DNA from: Candidatus Omnitrophota bacterium
GTDB lineage: Bacteria > Omnitrophota > Koll11 > Gygaellales > Profunditerraquicolaceae
Length of the DNA: 22,339 nt
Direction of reading: 5' to 3'
NCBI GenBank assembly: GCA_028719045.1
Contig: JAQULD010000009.1
Location: forward strand, 1-22,339
The notes below the pieces were generated by a model. It saw nothing but the letters and a program-made list of their open reading frames with translations, had not been told where the DNA came from and ran no database searches. Of the stretch, positions 1 to 7,218 are shown in pieces (the stretch's first letter is position 1; each line of letters starts with the position of its first letter). A program made the translations under genes and the position numbers.

Positions 1-204
1 CTGCCCGCCCGCCTTTTTATCCTTGCCTTCGGAGCCGGTAACGATATTTTCAATATCGTTTATATCTTTAGTAACATGCTGGTATATATCCAGCCGCATG
101 GAAATATCCACTTTAATAGGCTCTTTCGGGGCTTCCACCCTGACTCTTGCGCAACCTAAAACCAGAATCACACTCGCCGCCACCATAATAAAATTCATTC
201 TCAT
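1..204 (-). CDS. ynbE: YnbE-like outer-membrane lipoprotein (partial, runs off left edge)
   Basis: Sixty-eight codons are visible, with no stop before the window edge. The start ATG (204-202) overlaps the stop of the upstream YdbH-like gene as ATGA, so the two are probably translationally coupled. A hydrophobic segment (residues 5-16) ends in a lipobox-like V-L-G-C with Cys18 as the probable lipidation site. The mature part has V-E-A-P-K-E-P-I-K-V-D-I, which closely resembles the A-P-K-E-P-I region of E. coli YnbE. In E. coli, YnbE is a small outer-membrane lipoprotein that works with the AsmA-like inner-membrane protein YdbH in moving phospholipid between the membranes, and the gene order ydbH-ynbE is the same here. 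The visible C-terminus is rich in Lys and Gly. E. coli YnbE is about 61 aa, so this one is slightly longer. Family assignment is from memory of the motif plus synteny. Confidence 0.78.
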   Translation of the reverse strand, partial: MRMNFIMVAASVILVLGCARVRVEAPKEPIKVDISMRLDIYQHVTKDINDIENIVTGSEGKDKKAGGQ

Positions 205-1358
205 CTGCCATTCCCCTTTCCTAATAAATCCTTCAGATTAAAGCCGTGGACCGCCGCCGTCAAATTGCGTTTCCCCGCTTCACCTTCCAGATTCACGTTT
301 ATAACAAGGTCTTTTGCTTCCTGCATAACCTTTATTGTCCCTGAATTATAGTGGTAATCTTTAAAGCTTGCCACCAGTATATCCATCGGCTGCTGCGTAT
401 TTCCGGCCATATTTTCCAGTAATTTGGTATCTTTTACCGATAGCCGTCCTCCGGGGCTTAGCGCCCCTAATTCCGCACGAATATCCTCCAGCTCCTGCCC
501 CTTGCCTTTAAAAAGGACATCCCCCGTTAACAGCCCGGTCATACTGAGCTTCTCATCAAGGTTAAGATCGTGTATTGCCGTTTCTATATTGCAACTTGCC
601 GCCTTAAGGCTTAAGGAATAGGATATCCCGTTGTCCGCCCTGATATTCAATCCGCCGGCAATCTTTCCATCGAAAATTTCCGCTTCCAGCGGATCCAGGG
701 ATAAATAGTTTTCCTTAAAACCAAGCTTTGAGCTTAAAGAACGCAGTGTGATTTTTCCCGCTTTAATCTTATCTATCCGCAAATACCCTGGTTCTTGAGG
801 CTTTCCGTAAGCCGCCGAAATCCCGCTGAAGCTTAAATCTCCGTAATCAACAGAATCCGCCTTTAGATCAAGGAAACTAACAAGCCTCTTGATTGGATCC
901 ACTTCTATGGATATTCTGCAGCTAAAGTTTAAACCGCCCGCCTTCAAGGTTAAATCGGAATTTGACAGAAGCACCCTGTCGAGGACAAAAGCCGCGCCGC
1001 CTTTTAAATTAAGATATTTTTTAAGATCCAAACTCCCCCCGGCGGGAATATTTACGGCGGCTTTTAAACCGTCAAAAGAAATCCGGCGGACATGCCCGCG
1101 CGAAAGCGAAAATAAGTCATACCCGATTTTAAAACTGTCTATCTTAAAATCGTAAATATCGCCGCGTTTAATTTCTATTCCTCTAAAACCTATCCCGCCT
1201 AAAGGCCTGAAATCGCAACCACCGATATAGACAGCCGAACCGTAAAAAACGTCTTTTAGTTTTTGTTTGGCGAAAAACAAAATGGCCGGCTTGAACGAAA
1301 AAAAGATTATTAAAACGATGGCGGCTGAAATTACCAAAGACAGGCGGGCTTTTTTCAT
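201..1358 (-). CDS. ydbH: Short AsmA-like protein of the YdbH type
   Basis: This 385-aa protein has one N-terminal membrane anchor (about residues 7-30) and then a long stretch of alternating beta-strand-like segments, typical of AsmA-like lipid transfer proteins that form a grooved beta structure in the periplasm. The C-terminal part (about 295-380), with S-P-G-G-R-L, a F-K-D-Y-H-Y-N motif and repeated short hydrophobic strands ending in V-H-G-F-N-L, resembles the C-terminus of YdbH as I recall it. The next gene is YnbE-like, which strongly supports the YdbH label. E. coli YdbH is about 880 aa, so this is less than half that length; there is no visible truncation, as start, anchor and C-terminal motif are all present. 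The start follows directly on the stop of the preceding membrane-protein gene. A generic AsmA/DUF748 protein is the alternative. Confidence 0.7.
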   Translation of the reverse strand: MKKARLSLVISAAIVLIIFFSFKPAILFFAKQKLKDVFYGSAVYIGGCDFRPLGGIGFRGIEIKRGDIYDFKIDSFKIGYDLFSLSRGHVRRISFDGLKAAVNIPAGGSLDLKKYLNLKGGAAFVLDRVLLSNSDLTLKAGGLNFSCRISIEVDPIKRLVSFLDLKADSVDYGDLSFSGISAAYGKPQEPGYLRIDKIKAGKITLRSLSSKLGFKENYLSLDPLEAEIFDGKIAGGLNIRADNGISYSLSLKAASCNIETAIHDLNLDEKLSMTGLLTGDVLFKGKGQELEDIRAELGALSPGGRLSVKDTKLLENMAGNTQQPMDILVASFKDYHYNSGTIKVMQEAKDLVINVNLEGEAGKRNLTAAVHGFNLKDLLGKGNGR

Positions 1359-1877
1359 TTAGCTCCCGCTCACCCGCTCGATTATCTTGGCGACAATTAA
1401 AGCCTTGTTAGTTTTAATAAACCTTAATTCCTTGGTCACTATCATCATGCAATAAAGGCCCAGAAAAACAATGACCATCCCGAAACCGCCCATGATCAAA
1501 TCGATAAAATCCCTGTTTTTATCGGATACAACGAGCCAGGCGACGGTAACCCCTAAAAACAGCAGCCCTGAGGCGGAAAGCAAACTTGTCATCAGGAATA
1601 AATACATATCATTGTATTGTTTCCCGGACCATTTTACCGCTTCTTCCGGTGTGCTTCGGGACGGCTCAGGGCCTGCGGAGATTAACTTTTCAGAAGCTTC
1701 TTTCATTCCGAAAGCTACGATGGCCACCAGGAGCGCTGATATAACCAAGAGCAATATTATCGAAAATCCGGAAAGCACTATTAATTTATATACGGCAAAT
1801 ATGAATAATACAGCGATGAGAAAAATCGCCGCGAACGCGGCTATTCGGGCGGTCTTCAAATTCAATATGGATTTCAT
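1359..1877 (-). CDS. Unrecognised four-helix membrane protein
   Basis: This 172-aa protein matches no family I recognise. Hydrophobic stretches at about residues 10-32, 36-58, 92-118 and 128-148 suggest four membrane helices in two hairpins. A polar loop (about 59-90) lies between them, containing E-P-S-R-S-T-P-E-E-A and W-S-G-K-Q-Y-N-D. The ends are basic (N-terminal K-S-I-L-N-L-K-T-A-R; a K-rich segment near 150-165). The ATG at 1877 lies 38 bp after the stop of the HD-GYP gene and has only a weak purine-rich upstream sequence. It abuts the YdbH-like gene with no gap, so it is probably co-transcribed with the envelope lipid-transfer pair. Function unknown; a membrane accessory of either neighbour is only a guess from position. 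Confidence 0.72.
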   Translation of the reverse strand: MKSILNLKTARIAAFAAIFLIAVLFIFAVYKLIVLSGFSIILLLVISALLVAIVAFGMKEASEKLISAGPEPSRSTPEEAVKWSGKQYNDMYLFLMTSLLSASGLLFLGVTVAWLVVSDKNRDFIDLIMGGFGMVIVFLGLYCMMIVTKELRFIKTNKALIVAKIIERVSGS

Positions 1878-1915
1878 ATTTTCGGTAATTTTTCTTTATA
1901 GCAAAAACTTCCTGT

Positions 1916-3523
1916 CTACTTACACGCAGTAATTTCTTTTTGTTCCTTGAACCATTTAGGAGTGAGCATCTTAAGGAAAACAACGGTTATCCGGGGATCC
2001 AGTTGCTCGCCCATTATTTCTTTCAGGATCTTTTTTGCCTTATCCAAAGGAAACGCCCGCCTGTAAGGCCGGTCGGCGGTAAGGGCTTCGAATGTGTCCG
2101 CCACGGCCATGATCCTCGCGCCAAGAGGTATCTCCTCTTTTTTTAAACCTTTGGGGTAGCCTCCCCCGGTGTATTTTTCATGATGATGGTAGATCATAAG
2201 TTTGATATCCGCGGACAGATCAACCGTCTCAAAAAGGCTCAAGGTAAGTTCGGGCAGGACAGCGCAGCTTTTATCCCCTTTGGAAAAATTAGGGAATTCT
2301 ACCGGGCCCAGGATCTTCAGGGCAATTTCGGAGTGGCTCTTCACCACTTCGTATTCTCCGTTGGTAAGTTTACCGTTCTTAAGCAATATCTCTTCGGGAA
2401 CGCCTATCTTGCCCAGGTCATGCAGCAATCCGGCGATCTGGATAGACTCTACCATAGAACTGGAAAGCCCCATTTGTTTGGCGATAGCGGAAGCGTATTT
2501 AGAAACCAGGACCGAATGGCCCCTGGTATAGGGATCTTTTGCCTCTACAGCTTCGGTCAAAACCTTTACAATGCTGAAATACGTGTCTTTCAGGTCTTCA
2601 TAAAGCATGGAATTCTCGAACGCTACAGCCGCCTGCGAAGCCAGTATCGAAAGGTTCTGCTGTTCGCGTATGGAAAAGCCGTCAAGGTTAAAGCTGGAAA
2701 GGCCAATAGCTCCGACAAGTTTGTTTTTGGTGATAAGGGGAGCGTTAAAAAATGATTTTATGACGGAAGCTTGCGCTTTTCCTTTAGGGATGTCCCTGTT
2801 TTCGCTTAGATTCCTGGTATCAAAAGGCTTTTTGGAAAAATTAGCGAGCAGGTCCAACATCCCTTTTCTCACAGAATGTATCACCTTCTCGGTCAAAGGT
2901 TTTTTTGAAGTTATATATAACCTCTGGGAATGTTTGCCCAATACCAGGAGTGAGAAAATATCCGATTTAAGTATTCCATCCACTCCTTCGGTAATGATTT
3001 TTACAATCGCTTCTTCGTCTACCGTGGGGTTCAATGCCCGGCTCAATACGTTAAATTTAAAAAGGTCCTGGTTGCGTTTTTCTGATTCGATAAAGAACTG
3101 CGTGTTAGCCACGGATACGGAAGCTGTATCAGCGAAACGGACGAGGTCTTCTTTTTTTTGCGCAAGTTTTCCGGCCGTAAAAGTAGGCTCAAAAACCAGG
3201 ACGCCGAGGAATTTATCTTTAAGCCTGAAAGGCAGCAATACCCTGCGGCCCAGGAAAACCGGCTCCCTGGAATTCTTTGCCTCCAAAAGCAGACTTTCAT
3301 TCACCGAAGGCCTGACGAAAGAAAGCTTCTCGTCGAGGCAGATATCCGGCAGGAATTTCTTTTTAGAGGCGTCCCAGAGAATGAATTTGGCCTTACCGGA
3401 GCCGATCTCTTTTTTAAAAGATATAAGCATCTCACGGATAATATTCTCTATGCGTAAATGCGCTCCTGTGATCTTGGATATCCAATCAAAACTAAGGCTG
3501 GTTAAATCAGTCTGTATTTTCAT
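1916..3523 (-). CDS. GAF-GAF-HD-GYP protein, probable cyclic di-nucleotide phosphodiesterase
   Basis: This 535-aa protein has two N-terminal GAF-like sensor regions (about 20-145 and 155-305), the second ending in the typical S-I-L-A-S-Q-A-A-V-A-F-E-N. An HD-GYP domain follows (about 315-520). The domain shows G-H-S (336-338), the metal-binding H-D-L-G-K-I-G (368-374), H-H-H-E-K-Y-T-G-G-G-Y-P (446-457) and D-T-F-E-A-L-T-A-D-R-P-Y-R (476-488). HD-GYP enzymes hydrolyse c-di-GMP or related cyclic dinucleotides. Two oddities: the usual HHExxDGxGYP has Thr where Asp or Asn is normal, and the stretch between H-S-E (397) and H-H-E is about 20 residues longer than I expect. No receiver or transmembrane region is visible, so it is probably a soluble sensor-output protein. 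Its start lies inside the end of the CheC-like gene (17-bp overlap), implying coupled expression. Confidence 0.9.
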   Translation of the reverse strand: MKIQTDLTSLSFDWISKITGAHLRIENIIREMLISFKKEIGSGKAKFILWDASKKKFLPDICLDEKLSFVRPSVNESLLLEAKNSREPVFLGRRVLLPFRLKDKFLGVLVFEPTFTAGKLAQKKEDLVRFADTASVSVANTQFFIESEKRNQDLFKFNVLSRALNPTVDEEAIVKIITEGVDGILKSDIFSLLVLGKHSQRLYITSKKPLTEKVIHSVRKGMLDLLANFSKKPFDTRNLSENRDIPKGKAQASVIKSFFNAPLITKNKLVGAIGLSSFNLDGFSIREQQNLSILASQAAVAFENSMLYEDLKDTYFSIVKVLTEAVEAKDPYTRGHSVLVSKYASAIAKQMGLSSSMVESIQIAGLLHDLGKIGVPEEILLKNGKLTNGEYEVVKSHSEIALKILGPVEFPNFSKGDKSCAVLPELTLSLFETVDLSADIKLMIYHHHEKYTGGGYPKGLKKEEIPLGARIMAVADTFEALTADRPYRRAFPLDKAKKILKEIMGEQLDPRITVVFLKMLTPKWFKEQKEITACK

Positions 3524-4157
3524 CGGTCCCCTCTTGTTTGACCATTCCTCTGGTTTTTTTGAGTATTTCCTTGATTGTCCTGGCGTCGAAAATAATGAAG
3601 AAATTTCCTGAAAGGTCCCTCTTTCTGTCTTTAAAAACGGCGTCGACCAATATCGTCTCCGTGGCCTCCTGTTTGTCTATTCCGACAAATGCGAGGTTTA
3701 CCAAAGAGCTGGCAGCTCCACTGGTCAGCGTGACTGTTGAAGGGAACGCGGAAATTCCCGTAAAAGCGCTTAATGAAGACAAATACGCTGAAATCACGAT
3801 ATTGCCCATCTCTTTCAAAGCCGAAATGCCTATTTCCGTAAGCATACCGGGTTTCTCCTGCACCGGCCCCATCAGAAGGTCCACTATCATGAAGGCATCC
3901 CTTTTTAAGAACACCAAAAGGGCGTTTCCTTTCGCTTCTCCGAGTATCTGCATGTGGATACCGATCACCACTTCCTCCGGGTGATTGCTTAAATATAACG
4001 GCAGTTTATTGATATTCACGACTTTTAACGTGGGAAATAATAATTCTATCCTTCTGCCTAGGATCTGCACCAAGGCCGTGGTAGCGTTACCGGCACAAAT
4101 GCTTCCTACTTCCGTAAGTATATCTTTCTCGACAGGCCCGATCTTTATTTTGTCCAT
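3507..4157 (-). CDS. cheC: CheC-like chemotaxis phosphatase family protein
   Basis: This 216-aa protein has the internal two-fold repeat of CheC/FliY-type phosphatases. The first helix has D-I-L-T-E-V-G-S-I-C-A-G-N-A-T-T-A-L (12-29); the second has S-A-L-K-E-M-G-N-I-V-I-S-A-Y-L (112-126). CheC proteins dephosphorylate the CheY-P response regulator through an E-x-x-N pair in each repeat. Here the second site is intact (E116, N119), but the first has Ser in place of Asn (E16, S19), so one active site looks degenerate. No CheA, CheY or CheD gene is in the window, and the gene overlaps an HD-GYP gene. It may act on a response regulator tied to cyclic-dinucleotide signalling rather than classical chemotaxis (inference). 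A strong GGAGGAGGA ribosome site precedes the ATG and partly overlaps a hairpin. Confidence 0.85.
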   Translation of the reverse strand: MDKIKIGPVEKDILTEVGSICAGNATTALVQILGRRIELLFPTLKVVNINKLPLYLSNHPEEVVIGIHMQILGEAKGNALLVFLKRDAFMIVDLLMGPVQEKPGMLTEIGISALKEMGNIVISAYLSSLSAFTGISAFPSTVTLTSGAASSLVNLAFVGIDKQEATETILVDAVFKDRKRDLSGNFFIIFDARTIKEILKKTRGMVKQEGTDENTD

Positions 4158-4160
4158 TTA

Positions 4161-4182
4161 TCCTCCTCCCGCACCAGCGGGA
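4161..4182 (-). promoter_or_regulatory. Shine-Dalgarno of cheC-like gene overlapped by a perfect hairpin
   Basis: On the minus strand GGAGGAGGA (4169-4161) lies four bases before the ATG. A perfect 6-bp stem, TCCCGC (4167-4172) with GCGGGA (4177-4182) and loop ACCA on the plus strand, covers the first bases of this ribosome site. When folded it could partly hide the site, which is a simple way to control translation of the CheC/HD-GYP pair. The stem is seen directly; a regulatory effect is inferred. Confidence 0.5.
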
Positions 4183-4256
4183 CACCCGCGCCATTCCACC
4201 ACCAGGTGGACACCGACGCAATGTTCTACATAAGCGTCGGGTGCAAACGCGGGGTG
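4167..4256 (-). repeat. Cloverleaf-like set of inverted repeats in the cca-cheC gap
   Basis: The 169-bp gap between the nucleotidyltransferase gene and the cheC-like gene holds four nested or adjacent stems within 90 bp (plus-strand coordinates). These are TCCCGC/GCGGGA (4167-4172/4177-4182), an outer CACCCGCG/CGCGGGGTG (4183-4190/4248-4256, one bulge), CCACC/GGTGG (4196-4200/4205-4209) and CACCGACGC/GCGTCGGGTG (4211-4219/4234-4243, one bulge). Two of the hairpin loops are the same, ACCA. The rest of the gap (4257-4326) is AT-rich with nothing I recognise. It could be a structured 5' leader of the cheC mRNA or a short palindromic (REP/MITE-like) repeat. It matches no riboswitch class that I know, and no second full copy was seen in the window. 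Confidence 0.6.
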
Positions 4257-4326
4257 TATTAGTAATTTGGGTTTATTTGCGCTACTATCCGCGATCATTA
4301 ATATTATATCGGATTTTCTTTAAAAC

Positions 4327-5796
4327 TTAAGACTTTTTTATCAACTTCGCGGCGAGCCTTAAGGCCTCTTCTTTGCTCTTAATCCTGCCTATCGCCTGCG
4401 CTTCTTCTATTTCCGAAAGCAGCCTGCCGATAACACGGGAAGGCTTAAGTTTAAATTGTTTAATAAGGTCATTGCCGTTTAGCAAACGTTCTTTTTTCTC
4501 CGCCTTTTGTTCCGTAAAATATTCCCTGAGTAATCTGCGCACAAGCTTCTCGTGTCGCAGGCGCGAATCTTTGGTGGCAAGGCGGCCGGCGGTCGCGCGC
4601 TGGTCGGCAAGAGAGACCAAAAGTACGCTCACAGCTTCCGGGCCTGTATCCCTATAGAACCTGAATTTCGCCCGGGGGGTCAATACCGCGTTATCAGCCA
4701 GATAACCGGGCCTCAGATGGGCGAATATTATGGATTTCAGGAGTTTTATTTCGTCGTTGGAAAGCTTGAAGCGGATCCCTATATCCTGCGCCATAAAAGC
4801 GCCTGTCCTTTCATGGCCATGAAAAGTGACCTTGCCTTTTTCCATCCGAAGCGTCCGCGGCTTTCCAATGTCATGCAAAAGAGCGGCTAATTTTAAGAGT
4901 TCGTAGCGCTTTCTGCCGTAAGAGACCTCTTCTTCCAGATAAGGGGTTATCTTCTCGCTTATGGGAGGATTGTTCAGGATCAATTCCAGGTGCCTGAAAG
5001 TTTCCAGGCTGTGGTTCCAGACGTCTAAATGATGATAGGGCCCCTGGTTAAGTTCGCGCATCGGTTTAAATTCAGGGACCAAAAGGTCCAGCAATCCGAG
5101 CTTATCGAGTTTCATGACGGAATCCCAGGAGCTTCGCCCGCATAACATTTTGAAAATTTCGTCGCGGACCCTTTCCGCCGAAACAGAAGTAATTTTTCTT
5201 TTCTTTAAATTTATCAGGCCCAGCGCCTGTTTGTCTATCTTAAAATCAAGGAGGCTGGCCAAGCTGAAGGCGCGCATAATCCTTAAAGGGTCTTCATCAA
5301 ACCCTTTTTTGTTCACAAGCCTTATCTTTTTTTCTTTCAGGTCTTTTAAACCGCCGCAAGGATCGTAGAGCAGCTCTTCAAATTCTTTAAAGTGATTTAT
5401 TTCCGGAAGCGCGCATATCTTCTCCAGGCCGACCGCTAATGAATTTATGCCGAAATCCCTGTGCGACAGGTCATCTTTCAGTGTTTTCCCCCGGAAATCC
5501 GTAAAATCAAGGGTATAGATCCTGCCTTTTGATTTTTTTACCACTCTTGCGCAGCCGTGGGCCCTGTCCAAGACCACAAATCCCGACTTAAGCTCTTTAG
5601 ACGCCTGCCTGGCGAAATTTATCGCTCCTTTTTCCAGGCAAAAGTCGATATCCGGGTTGTCCTTCCGCCGGCCTAAAAGTATGTCGCGGATAATGCCGCC
5701 GACGATATAAAGCTTGACCCGTTTTTTCCGGGCAAGCCTCTCCACCTCTTTTAACAGGTACTTGTTTTCCAGGAGCCAGTTCGATAAATATTTCAT
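4327..5796 (-). CDS. cca: tRNA nucleotidyltransferase / poly(A) polymerase family with HD domain
   Basis: This 489-aa protein starts with a class II nucleotidyltransferase head: V-G-G-I-I-R-D (32-38) followed by the metal-binding D-I-D (49-51), then S-H-R-D-F-G-I-N-S-L (111-120) and D-P-L-R-I-M-R-A (169-176) of the CCA-adding/PcnB family. An HD domain follows (about 255-345), with H262, H-D-I-G-K-P (308-313) and H-G-H-E (326-329). The family adds CCA to tRNA 3' ends or A tails to RNA. With no second member in view I favour CCA addition, but poly(A) polymerase or a split A-adding/CC-adding role cannot be excluded. The HD domain may give 2',3'-cyclic phosphatase or phosphodiesterase activity. 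The gene lies 22 bp after the DUF151 nuclease gene; no clear ribosome site is seen. Confidence 0.88.
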   Translation of the reverse strand: MKYLSNWLLENKYLLKEVERLARKKRVKLYIVGGIIRDILLGRRKDNPDIDFCLEKGAINFARQASKELKSGFVVLDRAHGCARVVKKSKGRIYTLDFTDFRGKTLKDDLSHRDFGINSLAVGLEKICALPEINHFKEFEELLYDPCGGLKDLKEKKIRLVNKKGFDEDPLRIMRAFSLASLLDFKIDKQALGLINLKKRKITSVSAERVRDEIFKMLCGRSSWDSVMKLDKLGLLDLLVPEFKPMRELNQGPYHHLDVWNHSLETFRHLELILNNPPISEKITPYLEEEVSYGRKRYELLKLAALLHDIGKPRTLRMEKGKVTFHGHERTGAFMAQDIGIRFKLSNDEIKLLKSIIFAHLRPGYLADNAVLTPRAKFRFYRDTGPEAVSVLLVSLADQRATAGRLATKDSRLRHEKLVRRLLREYFTEQKAEKKERLLNGNDLIKQFKLKPSRVIGRLLSEIEEAQAIGRIKSKEEALRLAAKLIKKS

Positions 5797-5818
5797 TTTT
5801 GAAGGGAAGCTGGAAGGG

Positions 5819-6229
5819 TTATTGGTTCTGCTCGAAATTCTCTGTCTGCTGGACTATCTTATCATCGACGAATATCGGCACATGCGCCCTCACCGCCAGG
5901 GCAATGCTGTCTGAGGGCCTGGCATCAATCATTTTGGTTTTACCGGATTCCGTTTTAATGACAAGTTTTGCGTGAAATGTATTTTCCTCCAATTTATCTA
6001 TGATGATCTTTTCTATGCTGGCGTTCAGGCTTTCGATCGTAGAATGCAGGAGGTCATGGGTTAAAGGCCGGGGAGGATTAAAACCGCTTATTTTCAATTT
6101 TATGGCGGAGGCCTCGCTAAGTCCGATAACAATAGGCAGTATGCGCCCGCCGCCTTTTTCCTTCAAAACAATAAGCTGGTCATGCCTTTTTTCGTCAATG
6201 ACAATTTTGTTCAATTCCATTTCTACCAT
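5819..6229 (-). CDS. DUF151 bifunctional nuclease family protein
   Basis: This 136-aa protein carries the marks of the DUF151/BFN family: L-P-I-V-I-G-L-S-E-A-S-A-I (31-43), R-P-L-T-H-D-L-L (about 54-61) and I-D-A-R-P-S-D-S-I-A-L-A-V-R followed by P-I-F-V. Members have been reported to have DNase and RNase activity, but the physiological role in bacteria is unclear. The ATG at 6229 has AAGGAG seven bases upstream, which supports this start even though it puts the first 35 bp inside the 3' end of nrdR. The usual C-terminal UVR motif of longer members is absent; the protein ends in a short Gln/Asn-rich tail. It sits between nrdR and a tRNA-processing enzyme. Confidence 0.88.
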   Translation of the reverse strand: MVEMELNKIVIDEKRHDQLIVLKEKGGGRILPIVIGLSEASAIKLKISGFNPPRPLTHDLLHSTIESLNASIEKIIIDKLEENTFHAKLVIKTESGKTKMIDARPSDSIALAVRAHVPIFVDDKIVQQTENFEQNQ

Positions 6230-6734
6230 GAATCTTCTCCTTTTGGTATACTTTACTGGCCTTTCCCGCCGCTTTTTGTTTATCTTTATCCAATATGTCT
6301 TTAAGTTCAGCCATAAACTGCCCGAGGTCTTTAAACTGCCTGTATACGGAAGCGAAGCGCACGTAGGCTACGTCGTCTAAAACCTTTAACTTCTCCATCA
6401 CCAGCTCGCCTAACTTCGATGAAGGCACTTCCCGGTCAGCCTTTTTTTGTATCGCCCTCTCCACCTGGCTTACTATGTCTTCCATTTTATCTATGCTGAT
6501 AGGCCTTTTTTCGCAGGCCTTCATTACTCCGGCAAGGATCTTCTTACGGTCAAAAGGCTGGCGGCTGCCGTCTTTCTTGACCACCATTATAGACACATCC
6601 TCGATATATTCATAGGTGGTAAAACGCCTCCCGCATTTTAAACACTCGCGCCTGCGCCTGATGGCCGCGCCGTCCAGCGTAGCGCGCGAATCGACGACTT
6701 TATCTTCCTTATTACCGCAGTAATTACACTTCAT
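6195..6734 (-). CDS. nrdR: NrdR transcriptional repressor of ribonucleotide reductase
   Basis: This 179-aa protein has an N-terminal zinc ribbon (C3, C6, C31, C34) with the conserved D-S-R (15-17) and [17 protein letters not shown]. An ATP-cone follows (about 49-139), beginning [16 protein letters not shown]. NrdR senses ATP/dATP through the cone and represses ribonucleotide reductase genes. It is somewhat longer than the usual ~150 aa, through an extra basic C-terminal tail whose coding sequence overlaps the start of the next gene. Its ATG overlaps the stop of the dCMP deaminase gene (ATGA), linking two deoxynucleotide-pool functions. No NrdR box was recognised in the window. Confidence 0.95.
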   Translation of the reverse strand: MKCNYCGNKEDKVVDSRATLDGAAIRRRRECLKCGRRFTTYEYIEDVSIMVVKKDGSRQPFDRKKILAGVMKACEKRPISIDKMEDIVSQVERAIQKKADREVPSSKLGELVMEKLKVLDDVAYVRFASVYRQFKDLGQFMAELKDILDKDKQKAAGKASKVYQKEKIHGRNGIEQNCH

Positions 6735-7201
6735 AATTTCCTGACTTTGATCTTCGCCTGTTTTAAAAAATCCAGGGCCATTTTGTCCGGGTAACCTTCA
6801 GAGATCACGATCTCGGTTATACCCGCGTTAATCAACATTTTAGCGCAGATAATACAAGGCTGATTGGTAATGTAAATAGTGGCGCCTTTAGCGCTTATGC
6901 CGTATAAGGCCGCCTGGATAAAAGCGTTCTGTTCGGCGTGTAAGCCCCGGCAAAGCTCATGGCGTTCCCCGGAAGGTATATTTAACTTTTCCCTCAGGCA
7001 GCCTATATCAAGGCAGTGTTTTAGCCCTGAAGGGGCGCCGTTGTAACCTGTGGCCAGGATCCTTTTATCCTTGACGAGGACCGCTCCCACATTGCGCCTG
7101 AGGCAAGTGGACCTCCTGGCGACAAGTTTGCTCAATTCCATGAAATAATCATCCCAGCACATCCTGTTATGGGATTTATTCTTTAAAGTCTTCGGTTTCA
7201 T
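6731..7201 (-). CDS. dCMP deaminase (ComEB family)
   Basis: This 156-aa zinc-dependent deaminase has the catalytic H-A-E (88-90) and P-C-I-I-C (115-119). Extra Cys/His residues (C63, C68, H81, C84) in the insertion are typical of dCMP deaminases with a second zinc. It converts dCMP to dUMP, the substrate for thymidylate synthesis. G-Y-N-G-A-P-S-G (52-59) fits the nucleotide-binding loop of the family. The annotated start gives a short basic N-terminal extension; an internal ATG at residue 14 would still keep the whole domain. Its end overlaps nrdR by ATGA, and glyA ends 17 bp upstream. glyA makes the methylene-THF that thymidylate synthase also needs. Confidence 0.93.
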   Translation of the reverse strand: MKPKTLKNKSHNRMCWDDYFMELSKLVARRSTCLRRNVGAVLVKDKRILATGYNGAPSGLKHCLDIGCLREKLNIPSGERHELCRGLHAEQNAFIQAALYGISAKGATIYITNQPCIICAKMLINAGITEIVISEGYPDKMALDFLKQAKIKVRKL

Positions 7202-7218
7202 CTGCTTATGCCCTTCTC

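Noticed and set aside
1786..1983. Minus-strand 65-codon frame across the HD-GYP/membrane-protein junction
   Set aside because: It overlaps two better-supported genes in another frame and has no plausible protein features.
2607..3611. Long plus-strand open frame (334 codons) opposite the HD-GYP gene
   Set aside because: It is antisense to a clear GAF-HD-GYP gene, shows no family motif and has Ser/Leu-rich composition typical of shadow frames.
4167..4256. tRNA gene suggested by the cloverleaf-like shape
   Set aside because: No T-loop or D-loop consensus, no 7-bp acceptor stem pattern and no anticodon-loop layout; the loops do not fit a tRNA.
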